Assembly: GCA_947177845.1 (NCBI GenBank)
Contig: CAMWVZ010000023.1
Span: 1-11,025, forward strand
Source of the DNA: an uncultured Bacteroidales bacterium
GTDB lineage: Bacteria; Bacteroidota; Bacteroidia; Bacteroidales; P3
Reading direction: 5' to 3'
Length of the DNA: 11,025 bases
Shown here piece by piece: positions 1 through 5,646 of the stretch (positions are counted from its first letter, which is position 1; every line of letters begins with the position of its first letter). The position numbers were made by a program, and so were the translations under genes. A model generated the notes under the pieces. It saw only the letters and a program-made list of their open reading frames with translations, was not told where the DNA came from and searched no databases.

Positions 1-70
1 TAAAATCGATTTTCTACGATATAAGGGAAACGTTGTTTGAAAATCAAGCAAAACCCTTCACAAATTGAGA

Positions 71-102
71 TTTGCTAAAAAGAAACTAATTAGTTACTTT
101 TG
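71..102 (+). promoter_or_regulatory. Bacteroidota-type promoter of the toxin-antitoxin operon
   Basis: TTTG at 71-74 is separated by 20 bases from TACTTTTG at 95-102. This matches the Bacteroidota sigma-ABfr consensus (TTTG at about -33, TAnnTTTG at about -7). The toxin ATG at 117 lies 14 bases beyond the -7 box, leaving a short leader. It is the only promoter in the window with both elements at good spacing. The match is seen directly; activity is inferred. Confidence 0.7.
78..101. promoter_or_regulatory. Palindromic operator over the toxin-antitoxin promoter
   Basis: The perfect 12-bp palindrome AACTAATTAGTT (84-95) is flanked by AAAAG (78-82) on the left and CTTTT (97-101) on the right. 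The whole element is a 24-bp inverted repeat in which 11 of 12 base pairs match; only 83/96 fails. It fills the spacer between the -33 and -7 elements and covers most of the -7 box. HigA-type antitoxins are known to repress their own promoter as dimers, so the antitoxin encoded at 446-808 is the likely ligand. Binding is inferred. Confidence 0.6.
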
Positions 103-116
103 TAAATGTAGATAGA

Positions 117-449
117 ATGGAAAGAACGTTGGTTTATTCAAGGGAATACCTTGAATTTGAAGAGAATTCAAGCCCTCGAGTAAAAGAAAAACTTCGCTAT
201 GCGACCGCAATTTTGGAAACCATTTATCCGATACCGACCAAGTTTGTCAAAAAACTTACCAATACGGATTTTTATGAATTGCGTATATCGGTGGAACAGG
301 AGGTGCGGGTTATCTTGTTTGCCGTGGATAACCCGAATATAAATCTTTCACAAAGAGTTATATTTTTAAATGGCTTCATCAAGAAAGCGAATAAGGACTA
401 TGTGAAAGAAGTGGAGAAAGCCATGGAAATTTTAAGGAGGTTGTTATGA
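117..449 (+). CDS. RelE/HigB-family toxin (phage Gp49-like) of a type II toxin-antitoxin pair
   Basis: This 110-residue protein resembles the RelE/ParE superfamily, Gp49-like (HigB) branch, whose members are usually ribosome-dependent mRNA endonucleases. Visible family marks are KKLTNTDFYELRIS near residues 44-57, the hydrophobic strand VRVILFAVDN, the strand RVIFLNGFIKK near residues 80-90, and a C-terminal amphipathic helix. Length is typical. The ATG at 117 follows a consensus promoter closely. The stop codon overlaps the antitoxin start (ATGA, 446-449), so toxin comes first and antitoxin second, as in higBA. Base composition is clearly more AT-rich than the genes downstream, which suggests acquisition. 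The family call is confident; mRNA cleavage is inferred from the family and no catalytic residue was verified. Confidence 0.85.
   Translation: MERTLVYSREYLEFEENSSPRVKEKLRYATAILETIYPIPTKFVKKLTNTDFYELRISVEQEVRVILFAVDNPNINLSQRVIFLNGFIKKANKDYVKEVEKAMEILRRLL
434..440 (+). promoter_or_regulatory. Strong Shine-Dalgarno of the antitoxin gene
   Basis: AAGGAGG lies five bases before the ATG at 446, inside the last codons of the toxin gene. Most starts in this window have no such motif, so this one stands out. It could favour antitoxin over toxin synthesis from the shared transcript, the ratio a toxin-antitoxin pair needs. Confidence 0.7.
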
Positions 450-808
450 AATCCAACAGGAGCAAACGTCTTACAGTAGACGAAATCACAAAGTTACGGA
501 AACTTGATATGACGAAACAAGCCGGTTTTGTTTCGGCGGAAGCGGTGTTGTCGCAACAAGTCGGAAAGAAAGGCAGTGCGGAAAGGGAGGCTTTTGACGC
601 GAAGGCCAAGGCTTGGTTCTATGGTGAGTTATTGCGGGAAAGGAGAAAGGAATTGGGTTTGACCCAAAAGGAATTGGCAGGGAGAGTAGGGAGGGAAAGA
701 ACCTATATCAACCGGATAGAAAAGGGTGAAACGGATTTGCAGTTGTCTTCGTTTCTCCGCATCACCGAGGCCTTGAATGTGAAACTACGGCTTGAGGTTT
801 CAAACTGA
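446..808 (+). CDS. XRE-family helix-turn-helix antitoxin (HigA-like)
   Basis: This 120-residue protein has an N-terminal segment (about 1-60) with no recognised fold, which probably contacts the toxin. It is followed by a Cro/CI-type helix-turn-helix at about residues 63-112: LRERRKELGLTQKELAGRVG, then RTYINRIEKGETDLQLSSFLRITEAL. The LTQKELA...INRIEKG pattern is diagnostic of XRE DNA-binding domains. It starts within the toxin stop codon (ATGA overlap) behind a strong Shine-Dalgarno, so translation is probably coupled. The protein should neutralise the toxin and repress the shared promoter through the palindrome at 78-101. The AT-rich composition matches the toxin gene and not the GC-rich operon that follows 71 bases later. 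Confidence 0.87.
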   Translation: MKSNRSKRLTVDEITKLRKLDMTKQAGFVSAEAVLSQQVGKKGSAEREAFDAKAKAWFYGELLRERRKELGLTQKELAGRVGRERTYINRIEKGETDLQLSSFLRITEALNVKLRLEVSN

Positions 809-851
809 AACCCAAGACCACTTTTGCCACCGGGTTGCAAGGAGTTTGGCG

Positions 852-859
852 TACTTTTG
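852..859 (+). promoter_or_regulatory. -7 element upstream of the metal-efflux operon
   Basis: TACTTTTG is identical to the -7 box of the toxin-antitoxin promoter and lies 20 bases before the HMA-protein ATG at 880. The nearest upstream TTTG (823-826) is 25 bases away, longer than usual, so the -33 element is weak or absent. Its position in the 71-bp gap after the antitoxin gene suggests the metal operon has its own promoter. Confidence 0.45.
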
Positions 860-879
860 TGGGCGAAAGGAGAAAAAAT

Positions 880-1095
880 ATGGAAAAATCATTCAAAATC
901 GAAGTGGATTGCGCCAACTGCGCCAATCTTGTGGAACACGCGGTAGCCAAAGTGGCGGGCGTGAAATCGGTGTCGATTTCGTTCATGACGCAAAAAATGA
1001 AAATCGCTTTCGAGGAAGGTGCCGAAATCGGGCAGGTTATGAAAGAAGTGGAGAAAACCGCCAAGAAAATCGAACCCGATTTCGAGATTCTATAA
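880..1095 (+). CDS. Stand-alone heavy-metal-associated (HMA) domain protein
   Basis: This 71-residue protein is a single HMA (ferredoxin-like) domain. It carries a CxxC metal site, DCANCAN, with Cys11 and Cys14 in the first loop, as in the metal-binding domains of CadA/ZntA-type ATPases. VAGVKSVSISFMTQKMKIAF fits the helix 1/strand 2/strand 3 region. The ATG at 880 is preferred over an in-frame upstream start at 835, because AAAGGAG (866-872) lies seven bases before it and the fold begins at MEKSFKIEV. The gene ends 11 bases before the metal ATPase gene, so the two are surely co-transcribed. As the ATPase has no such domain, this protein likely acts in trans as its metal-binding partner (inference). 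Confidence 0.85.
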   Translation: MEKSFKIEVDCANCANLVEHAVAKVAGVKSVSISFMTQKMKIAFEEGAEIGQVMKEVEKTAKKIEPDFEIL

Positions 1096-1106
1096 AAACC
1101 TTTGCC

Positions 1107-3014
1107 ATGAACAGGAAACAACGCATCATGGTGGGACGTATCGCACTCACCGTGCTGATGACCGCGGCGCTCCACTTCCTCGCCCCGACGGGTTGGCTGC
1201 GGCTTGCCCTCTATTTAATCGTTTATTTCATTATCGGTTACGATATTCTCGGGAAAGCAGGGCGGGGCATTCTCCGCGGACAGGTATTCGACGAAAACTT
1301 CCTTATGGCGGTGGCTACGGTGGGCGCTTTCTCGCTGGCACTCTATCAGAGGAGCGGCGATTATCTGGAGGCTATCGCCGTGATGCTTTTCTATCAGGTG
1401 GGCGAGCTCTTTCAGAGTTATGCCGTGGGCAAGAGCCGCCGCAATATCGCCGCCCTCATGGATATACGCCCCGACTATGCCAATGTGTATCAAGAAGGAA
1501 AGCTGGTGCGCGTGGACCCCGAGGAAGTGCCCGTGGGGCAAATCATCGTGGTGCAGCCGGGCGAGCGGATGCCTCTCGACGGCGTGGTGGTGGAAGGCTT
1601 CTCATCGCTCAACACTTCCGCGCTCACGGGCGAGTCGTTGCCGAGAGAGGTGAAGGCGGGCAACGAGGTGCTCAGCGGAAGCATCAACATGACAGGCGTG
1701 TTGAAAGTGCGCACCACCAAGCCATTCGGCGAGTCGACCGTGGCGAAAGTGTTGGAATTGGTGGAAGATTCGGCCTCGCGCAAATCGCGTTCGGAAAATT
1801 TCATCTCGCGCTTCGCCCGCGTCTACACGCCCGTGGTGTGCTATGCGGCCTTGGCCCTTGCGCTTCTGCCGCCCCTGTTCCTCATCTTCTTCCAAGACGC
1901 TGCATGGTCGGCCGTCACCTTCGAGACGTGGATCTACCGCGCATTGACCTTTCTTGTAATCAGTTGTCCCTGCGCGTTGGTCATCAGTATACCCCTCTCG
2001 TTTTTTGCGGGCATAGGCGGTGCGAGCCGCGAAGGCATCTTGGTGAAGGGCGGCAATATTTTGGAAGCGCTCACCAAAGTGCGGACGGTGGTTTTCGACA
2101 AGACGGGCACGCTTACGCTCGGGGTGTTCGAGGTGAACGCCATGCACGACGGTTCCGACAACGATATGCACGCCGGCGCCGAACAACTGCTCGAATGGGC
2201 GGCCATGGTGGAGTGCTCTTCCTCGCACCCCATTGCCAAATCGCTCTTGAAAGCCTATGGGAAAGAGGTGGATCACAGCCGCATCACCGATATTCAGGAA
2301 GTGGGCGGCAAGGGGATAACCGCGAGGGTGGACGGCCGGCAGATTGCCGTAGGCAACGAGACGTTGATGCGCGATGCCGGTGTGGAACCTTGTCACTGCC
2401 GCACCGTGGGTACCTTGATTCATGTAGCCGTGGATAGCCGTTATGCGGGGCATATCGTATTGGGCGATGTGATGAAGCCTATGGCGAAAGAGGCCGTGGC
2501 GCGGCTGCGCGAAGCGGGGGTGACGCGCACGGTGATGCTGACGGGCGATGCCAAGGCCGTGGCCGAACAGGTGGCCGCGGAATTCGGGGTGGACGAGGTG
2601 TATAGCGAATTGTTGCCTGCCGACAAGGTGACGCATCTGGAAAGAATCATGCAGGCTTATCCCGAAGGCAAGGTGGCTTTTGTGGGCGACGGCATCAACG
2701 ACGCGCCGGTGCTTTCGCGCGCCGATATAGGCATCGCCATGGGAGGAATGGGCAGCGACGCGGCCATAGAAGCCGCCGATGTGGTGCTTATGGACGACGA
2801 GCCGCTCAAGATTTCCAAGGCTATCCGCATTTCACGCAAATGTATAGGCATCGTATGGCAGAACATCATTTTGGCCTTGGGCGTGAAAGGAGCCTGCCTT
2901 GTGCTGGGGGCTTTCGGCATCGCCAATATGTGGATTGCCGTCTTTGCCGATGTGGGCGTGATGATTTTGGCCGTGCTCAACGCTATCCGCGCCATTTATG
3001 TGCGGAAGGTGTAG
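1107..3014 (+). CDS. P1B-2 type heavy-metal ATPase (Zn2+/Cd2+/Pb2+ exporter, ZntA/CadA-like)
   Basis: This 635-residue inner-membrane pump would export Zn2+, Cd2+ or Pb2+ using ATP. Seen directly: actuator loop TGES (174-177); transmembrane metal motif Cys287-Pro288-Cys289; phosphorylation motif DKTGT with Asp331; nucleotide-domain His374-Pro; and GDGINDAP (527-534). The last helices carry Lys594 (ALGVKG) and Asp615 (FADVGV), 21 residues apart. These match the pair that defines the Zn/Cd/Pb subgroup (Lys693 and Asp714 in E. coli ZntA), arguing against a copper pump. The ATG at 1107 gives a complete first membrane helix; an ATG at 1128 is possible. Unlike ZntA (732 residues) there is no N-terminal metal-binding domain, which is encoded separately just upstream. 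Its stop lies eight bases from that of the convergent GldB-like gene. Confidence 0.95.
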   Translation: MNRKQRIMVGRIALTVLMTAALHFLAPTGWLRLALYLIVYFIIGYDILGKAGRGILRGQVFDENFLMAVATVGAFSLALYQRSGDYLEAIAVMLFYQVGELFQSYAVGKSRRNIAALMDIRPDYANVYQEGKLVRVDPEEVPVGQIIVVQPGERMPLDGVVVEGFSSLNTSALTGESLPREVKAGNEVLSGSINMTGVLKVRTTKPFGESTVAKVLELVEDSASRKSRSENFISRFARVYTPVVCYAALALALLPPLFLIFFQDAAWSAVTFETWIYRALTFLVISCPCALVISIPLSFFAGIGGASREGILVKGGNILEALTKVRTVVFDKTGTLTLGVFEVNAMHDGSDNDMHAGAEQLLEWAAMVECSSSHPIAKSLLKAYGKEVDHSRITDIQEVGGKGITARVDGRQIAVGNETLMRDAGVEPCHCRTVGTLIHVAVDSRYAGHIVLGDVMKPMAKEAVARLREAGVTRTVMLTGDAKAVAEQVAAEFGVDEVYSELLPADKVTHLERIMQAYPEGKVAFVGDGINDAPVLSRADIGIAMGGMGSDAAIEAADVVLMDDEPLKISKAIRISRKCIGIVWQNIILALGVKGACLVLGAFGIANMWIAVFADVGVMILAVLNAIRAIYVRKV

Positions 3015-3022
3015 GGGAGGCC

Positions 3023-3988
3023 TCAGGGTTTGTAGCCCGACAGACGGAGCAGTTCGCGGGGCGGACAGGCGAGCAGGGTGGAGAAATCGGCTTCGTTTTT
3101 CTTGAGATAACGCTCCACGATACGCAAGCCGATAAATTGGCTCAGGCGTGCCGGCGCTCCCGGCAGAAGAGGATTGAAAGGCCCTTCGTTCACGAAATAG
3201 CGGAATTTGAAAGGGTCGGTCTCGAAGAGGAGGTTTTGGCGCACGATATATTGCCAAACCTCCTTTTCGTGTGCCTTGCACCAAAGATATTCTTCGTGAC
3301 TGAATCCAAGAATGCGCTCCATGTCGGCATCGGGGCACACTTGGGTGATGAAATGCACCAGCTTTCCGTCGGAAGCGATATGGTCGAGCAGCGAAACCCG
3401 CTCGGTGGATGTCTGTATATGCTTGGCGCCGATAACCCGCGCGATGTCGGGCAACAGATGCGCGGAATTGAAACGACGGCTCAGGTAGCGGGGAATGCCC
3501 GCCTCGTCGAGCGCCTCGGTATGGTTGTCGAGATAGAGATCCAGTGCAATCGTCAGAATGGAATCGTGATACAGGATACGGTTCACGAAATCGTAATAGG
3601 AAATATAGGTGTAGACTTCGGGAGCCTTGAAATCGGGAAAGAACACCTGCACGTGCCCGAAAAGACAGGCTAATTCACGATGCAGGGCCTTGCCGTCGCC
3701 ATAGGTCTTTTCGATGTGGGCATAGGCGTCTTCCACCACGGGGTCTTCCAAGAAATAGCGGATGCGGAGCAGGTTCACAGGGTCGGACAGGTCGGCTCCC
3801 TGCAGGAACAGTTCGAATTCGGGCAGGGCGTTTTCCAAGGCCGTTTGAAGCTGCGCCGTGTCGGCCTCCATCAGATAGGTTTCGTAGCGGTGCAGGGAAA
3901 AGTTTTCGTCGGGCGTGCAGGGAATTTTCTTTTGGCAGGCGCAGAGCGCGGCGAGGCACAAAAGGCAGAGGGGCGCGAGAGTTTTCAT
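3023..3988 (-). CDS. gldB: GldB-family outer-envelope lipoprotein
   Basis: This 321-residue protein begins with a lipoprotein signal (MKTLAPLCLLCLAALCAC) whose Cys18 is the likely lipidated residue; the lipobox LCAC is slightly atypical at -2. The mature part resembles GldB. Recognisable blocks are FFPDFKAPEVYTYIS, ILYHDSILTIALDLYLDNH, IPRYLSRRFNSAHLLPDIA, EYLWCKAHEKEVWQYIV, NLLFETDPFKFRYFVNEGPF and FIGLRIVERYLKKN. GldB is needed for gliding in Flavobacterium, but homologues occur in non-gliding Bacteroidota, so motility should not be inferred. Start: ATG at 3988, or a GTG directly before it at 3991. The gene begins only a few bases after the stop of the beta-barrel gene at 3995-4690, so the two form an operon. 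The nearby nadE supports the call, as I recall the same association elsewhere in the phylum. Confidence 0.75.
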   Translation of the reverse strand: MKTLAPLCLLCLAALCACQKKIPCTPDENFSLHRYETYLMEADTAQLQTALENALPEFELFLQGADLSDPVNLLRIRYFLEDPVVEDAYAHIEKTYGDGKALHRELACLFGHVQVFFPDFKAPEVYTYISYYDFVNRILYHDSILTIALDLYLDNHTEALDEAGIPRYLSRRFNSAHLLPDIARVIGAKHIQTSTERVSLLDHIASDGKLVHFITQVCPDADMERILGFSHEEYLWCKAHEKEVWQYIVRQNLLFETDPFKFRYFVNEGPFNPLLPGAPARLSQFIGLRIVERYLKKNEADFSTLLACPPRELLRLSGYKP

Positions 3989-3994
3989 CACTTT

Positions 3995-4690
3995 CTAAAA
4001 GATTTTGAACCCTAACAGGAAATCGAACGTTCCCGTGCGGAAACTTTGGTTGGCGTAGCGGAACACGGGCGTGCCGGTGATTTCGTAGCGGAAACTCAGG
4101 AAAACGAAACGATAGAGAAGGTCTATCTGCAACATGGCGCCCACACCCACGGGCGAAATGCTGCGTTCTATATTCCTGTTGTTGACGCTGATTTCTTTCT
4201 TGCCTTCCTGCGGCAGGTTGAGCAGGGCGCAGGCGGTGAGCGAGACGTTGAAGTCCGAGGTTTTGGGAAAGAGCCATACGCCCACGCCGAGAGGCACGCC
4301 TATATGCGTGTAGGTCAATGCGATGTCGTAGTTGCCGAAAGCGGTGTCGGCCGAATGCCCGCTGGCCGAAAGCTTGCGGTCGGAGATGTTCAGTTCGAAA
4401 TGCCCGAAAAACCGTTTGGCGAAATCAATCTGAAAATAGGCGCCTCCGCTCACGCCCATTTTGGTGGGGGAAGAAGCGAAATTCCACACGCCCGAAGAAG
4501 GTATCGTGGTGTTGGCCGCCCCGCCGATAGAGAGGCCGAAATGGATGTTTTCGTTGCCCTGCGTATGCACCAGCTGGGCGGAGCCGCAGGGTGCCAGCGC
4601 GAAGAGGAAGCAGAGCGGAATCCACATTCTCTTGTTAAAAGAATGAAGAAAACGATGAAAATGACGGCTGTATTTCGTGTACTTTTGCAT
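3995..4690 (-). CDS. Outer-membrane beta-barrel protein, porin-like
   Basis: This protein of about 231 residues has a basic N-terminus (six Lys/Arg and no acidic residue in the first 21), a hydrophobic core WIPLCFLFALAPCGSA (23-38), and a likely cleavage site before Gln39. The rest shows alternating hydrophobic/polar strands (for example GLSIGGA, GVSGGAYFQIDF, ALTYTHIGVPLGVGVWLF) and ends FDFLLGFKIF, with the terminal Phe of outer-membrane barrels. About eight strands seem likely. The start is uncertain. ATG at 4690 keeps the basic region of the signal peptide. ATG at 4627 would give a shorter signal with no positive charge, but would free AT-rich DNA for the divergent promoter. TTG at 4699 is less likely. 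It is the first gene of an operon with the GldB-like lipoprotein. Its specific role is unknown. Confidence 0.75.
   Translation of the reverse strand: MQKYTKYSRHFHRFLHSFNKRMWIPLCFLFALAPCGSAQLVHTQGNENIHFGLSIGGAANTTIPSSGVWNFASSPTKMGVSGGAYFQIDFAKRFFGHFELNISDRKLSASGHSADTAFGNYDIALTYTHIGVPLGVGVWLFPKTSDFNVSLTACALLNLPQEGKKEISVNNRNIERSISPVGVGAMLQIDLLYRFVFLSFRYEITGTPVFRYANQSFRTGTFDFLLGFKIF
4680..4687 (+). promoter_or_regulatory. -7 element for the plus-strand barrel gene and nadE
   Basis: TACTTTTG, the same octamer as at 95-102 and 852-859, lies 33 bases before the ATG at 4721. No convincing TTTG sits at -33. It falls within the first codons of the divergent barrel gene if that gene starts at 4690, or in intergenic DNA if it starts at 4627. 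Confidence 0.5.
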
Positions 4691-4713
4691 AAATGGCAAG
4701 GCCTATAATCTTG

Positions 4714-4721
4714 TAAAAGTA
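4714..4721 (-). promoter_or_regulatory. Possible -7 element for the minus-strand barrel/gldB operon
   Basis: Read on the minus strand this is TACTTTTA, one mismatch from TAnnTTTG. It lies 23 bases before the ATG at 4690. With the plus-strand box at 4680-4687 it makes an inverted pair of near-identical octamers, so the two operons appear to fire from overlapping face-to-face promoters. The evidence is a weak motif only. Confidence 0.3.
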
Positions 4722-5641
4722 TGAAAAAATCCATAATGCTGTGCTTGGTGTCTTTGTGCGCCTCTCTGTTATACGCCCAAAGCAGCAACGCCAAATTCAT
4801 AGACAGCCCCTCGTGGGTGCTGCAAGGAGAGGAGAGGGTGGCTCCCGCGCCGCTCGCTGCACAGACATCTACTCCGGTGGCAACTTCGGTGGCGACGAAG
4901 ACCCCCGTTTCGGCTCCCGCCCCGGCTACGAAATCTTCCGCAAGTTCAAAATCCTCCGCAGGCTCGAAGTCCGCGCCGGCGCCCGTTGTGAAAGGTCCGA
5001 AGCAGGAAGGCTTCCTTCATGTGGGGATTTATGTCATGCCCGCCATCAACTGGGTGGGAAACGTATCGGACGGCTACAAGCGCGACGGGGTGACAGGCAT
5101 GGTCACGCCGACCATCATGGTGGATATGCGCATCATCCGCCGCCTTTTCGGAGGCGTGGGCATTTCGTTCAACACCTTGGGCGGACGCTTGTCGGCGCAA
5201 GGCACCGAAGATTTGAGGCAACATACGAGTTCCTATAATTTCTCCTACATAGAAATCCCGTTCCGCCTCAAACTGAAGACGCCCAATTTCGGCGAATCCA
5301 AAGGCTCCCTGTTCCTTTCGGCAGGCGCGAGCGTGGGTTTCGGGGTGAATTATAAATACAAGGATGTCTACGAAAACATTTCCCTCCCTACGGCATTCGG
5401 AAATAAGGAGGGGACGTTGACGGTGACGGGCAAGATGAAGAAGGATTCCAAACTGGCTAATTTTTCGGTTATCGGACAGGTTGGCTACAATTATCAAATC
5501 GTCAAGCATTTCAATTTGATGATAGGGGTGGAATATCGCTACGCTTGCATCGACCCGATAAAGGATAACCGCAAGTTCAATCTCAAAGACCTTGCGTTCC
5601 ACAACCATCAGATAGGATTGGTGCTGGGTATAATGTTCTAA
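4721..5641 (+). CDS. Outer-membrane beta-barrel protein with Ala/Pro/Ser/Thr/Lys-rich linker
   Basis: This 306-residue protein starts with a clear signal peptide, MKKSIMLCLVSLCASLLYA, cut before Gln20. Residues 41-94 form a low-complexity linker rich in Ala, Pro, Ser, Thr and Lys, probably disordered and periplasmic. Residues 97-306 show alternating beta-strands (FLHVGIYVMPAINWVG, SYIEIPFRLKLKT, LFLSAGASVGFGVNY, FNLMIGVEYRYA) and end GLVLGIMF with a terminal Phe. This resembles the small beta-barrel families of Bacteroidota (PorT-like / outer membrane protein beta-barrel domain). The ATG at 4721 has no Shine-Dalgarno, which is normal for the phylum. nadE begins five bases after the stop, so the two are probably co-transcribed. 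The linker suggests contact with peptidoglycan or another envelope partner (inference). Function is unknown. Confidence 0.8.
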   Translation: MKKSIMLCLVSLCASLLYAQSSNAKFIDSPSWVLQGEERVAPAPLAAQTSTPVATSVATKTPVSAPAPATKSSASSKSSAGSKSAPAPVVKGPKQEGFLHVGIYVMPAINWVGNVSDGYKRDGVTGMVTPTIMVDMRIIRRLFGGVGISFNTLGGRLSAQGTEDLRQHTSSYNFSYIEIPFRLKLKTPNFGESKGSLFLSAGASVGFGVNYKYKDVYENISLPTAFGNKEGTLTVTGKMKKDSKLANFSVIGQVGYNYQIVKHFNLMIGVEYRYACIDPIKDNRKFNLKDLAFHNHQIGLVLGIMF

Positions 5642-5646
5642 TAGTT

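Noticed and set aside
2..13. Perfect palindrome AAAATCGATTTT at the window edge
   Set aside because: A short AT-rich palindrome is easily found by chance, and its left context is missing.
792..1106. In-frame upstream extension of the metal ATPase to position 792
   Set aside because: The added 105 residues are Arg/Asn-rich nonsense that overlaps the HMA gene in another frame; the ATG at 1107 begins at the first membrane helix.
2391..2399. Cys-His-Cys in the ATPase nucleotide-binding region as an extra metal site
   Set aside because: A Cys-His just before GT-hHVAVD is, as I recall, common in related CadA-type pumps, so it is probably a family feature.
1193..2437. Long plus-strand open frame (414 codons) inside the metal ATPase gene
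   Set aside because: Rich in Arg/Gly/Ala/His with no domain, fully inside a gene with intact catalytic motifs. It is a shadow frame of GC-rich coding DNA.
1602..2636. Long minus-strand open frame (344 codons) opposite the metal ATPase gene
   Set aside because: Low-complexity His/Arg/Gly-rich translation without motifs; antisense shadow.
2840..3673. Plus-strand open frame across the ATPase end and opposite gldB
   Set aside because: It spans the 3' ends of two convergent genes, has no recognisable domain, and the minus-strand lipoprotein is clearly the coding frame.
4046..4708. Plus-strand open frame opposite the minus-strand barrel gene
   Set aside because: No signal peptide or strand pattern; the minus-strand frame has both plus a terminal Phe.
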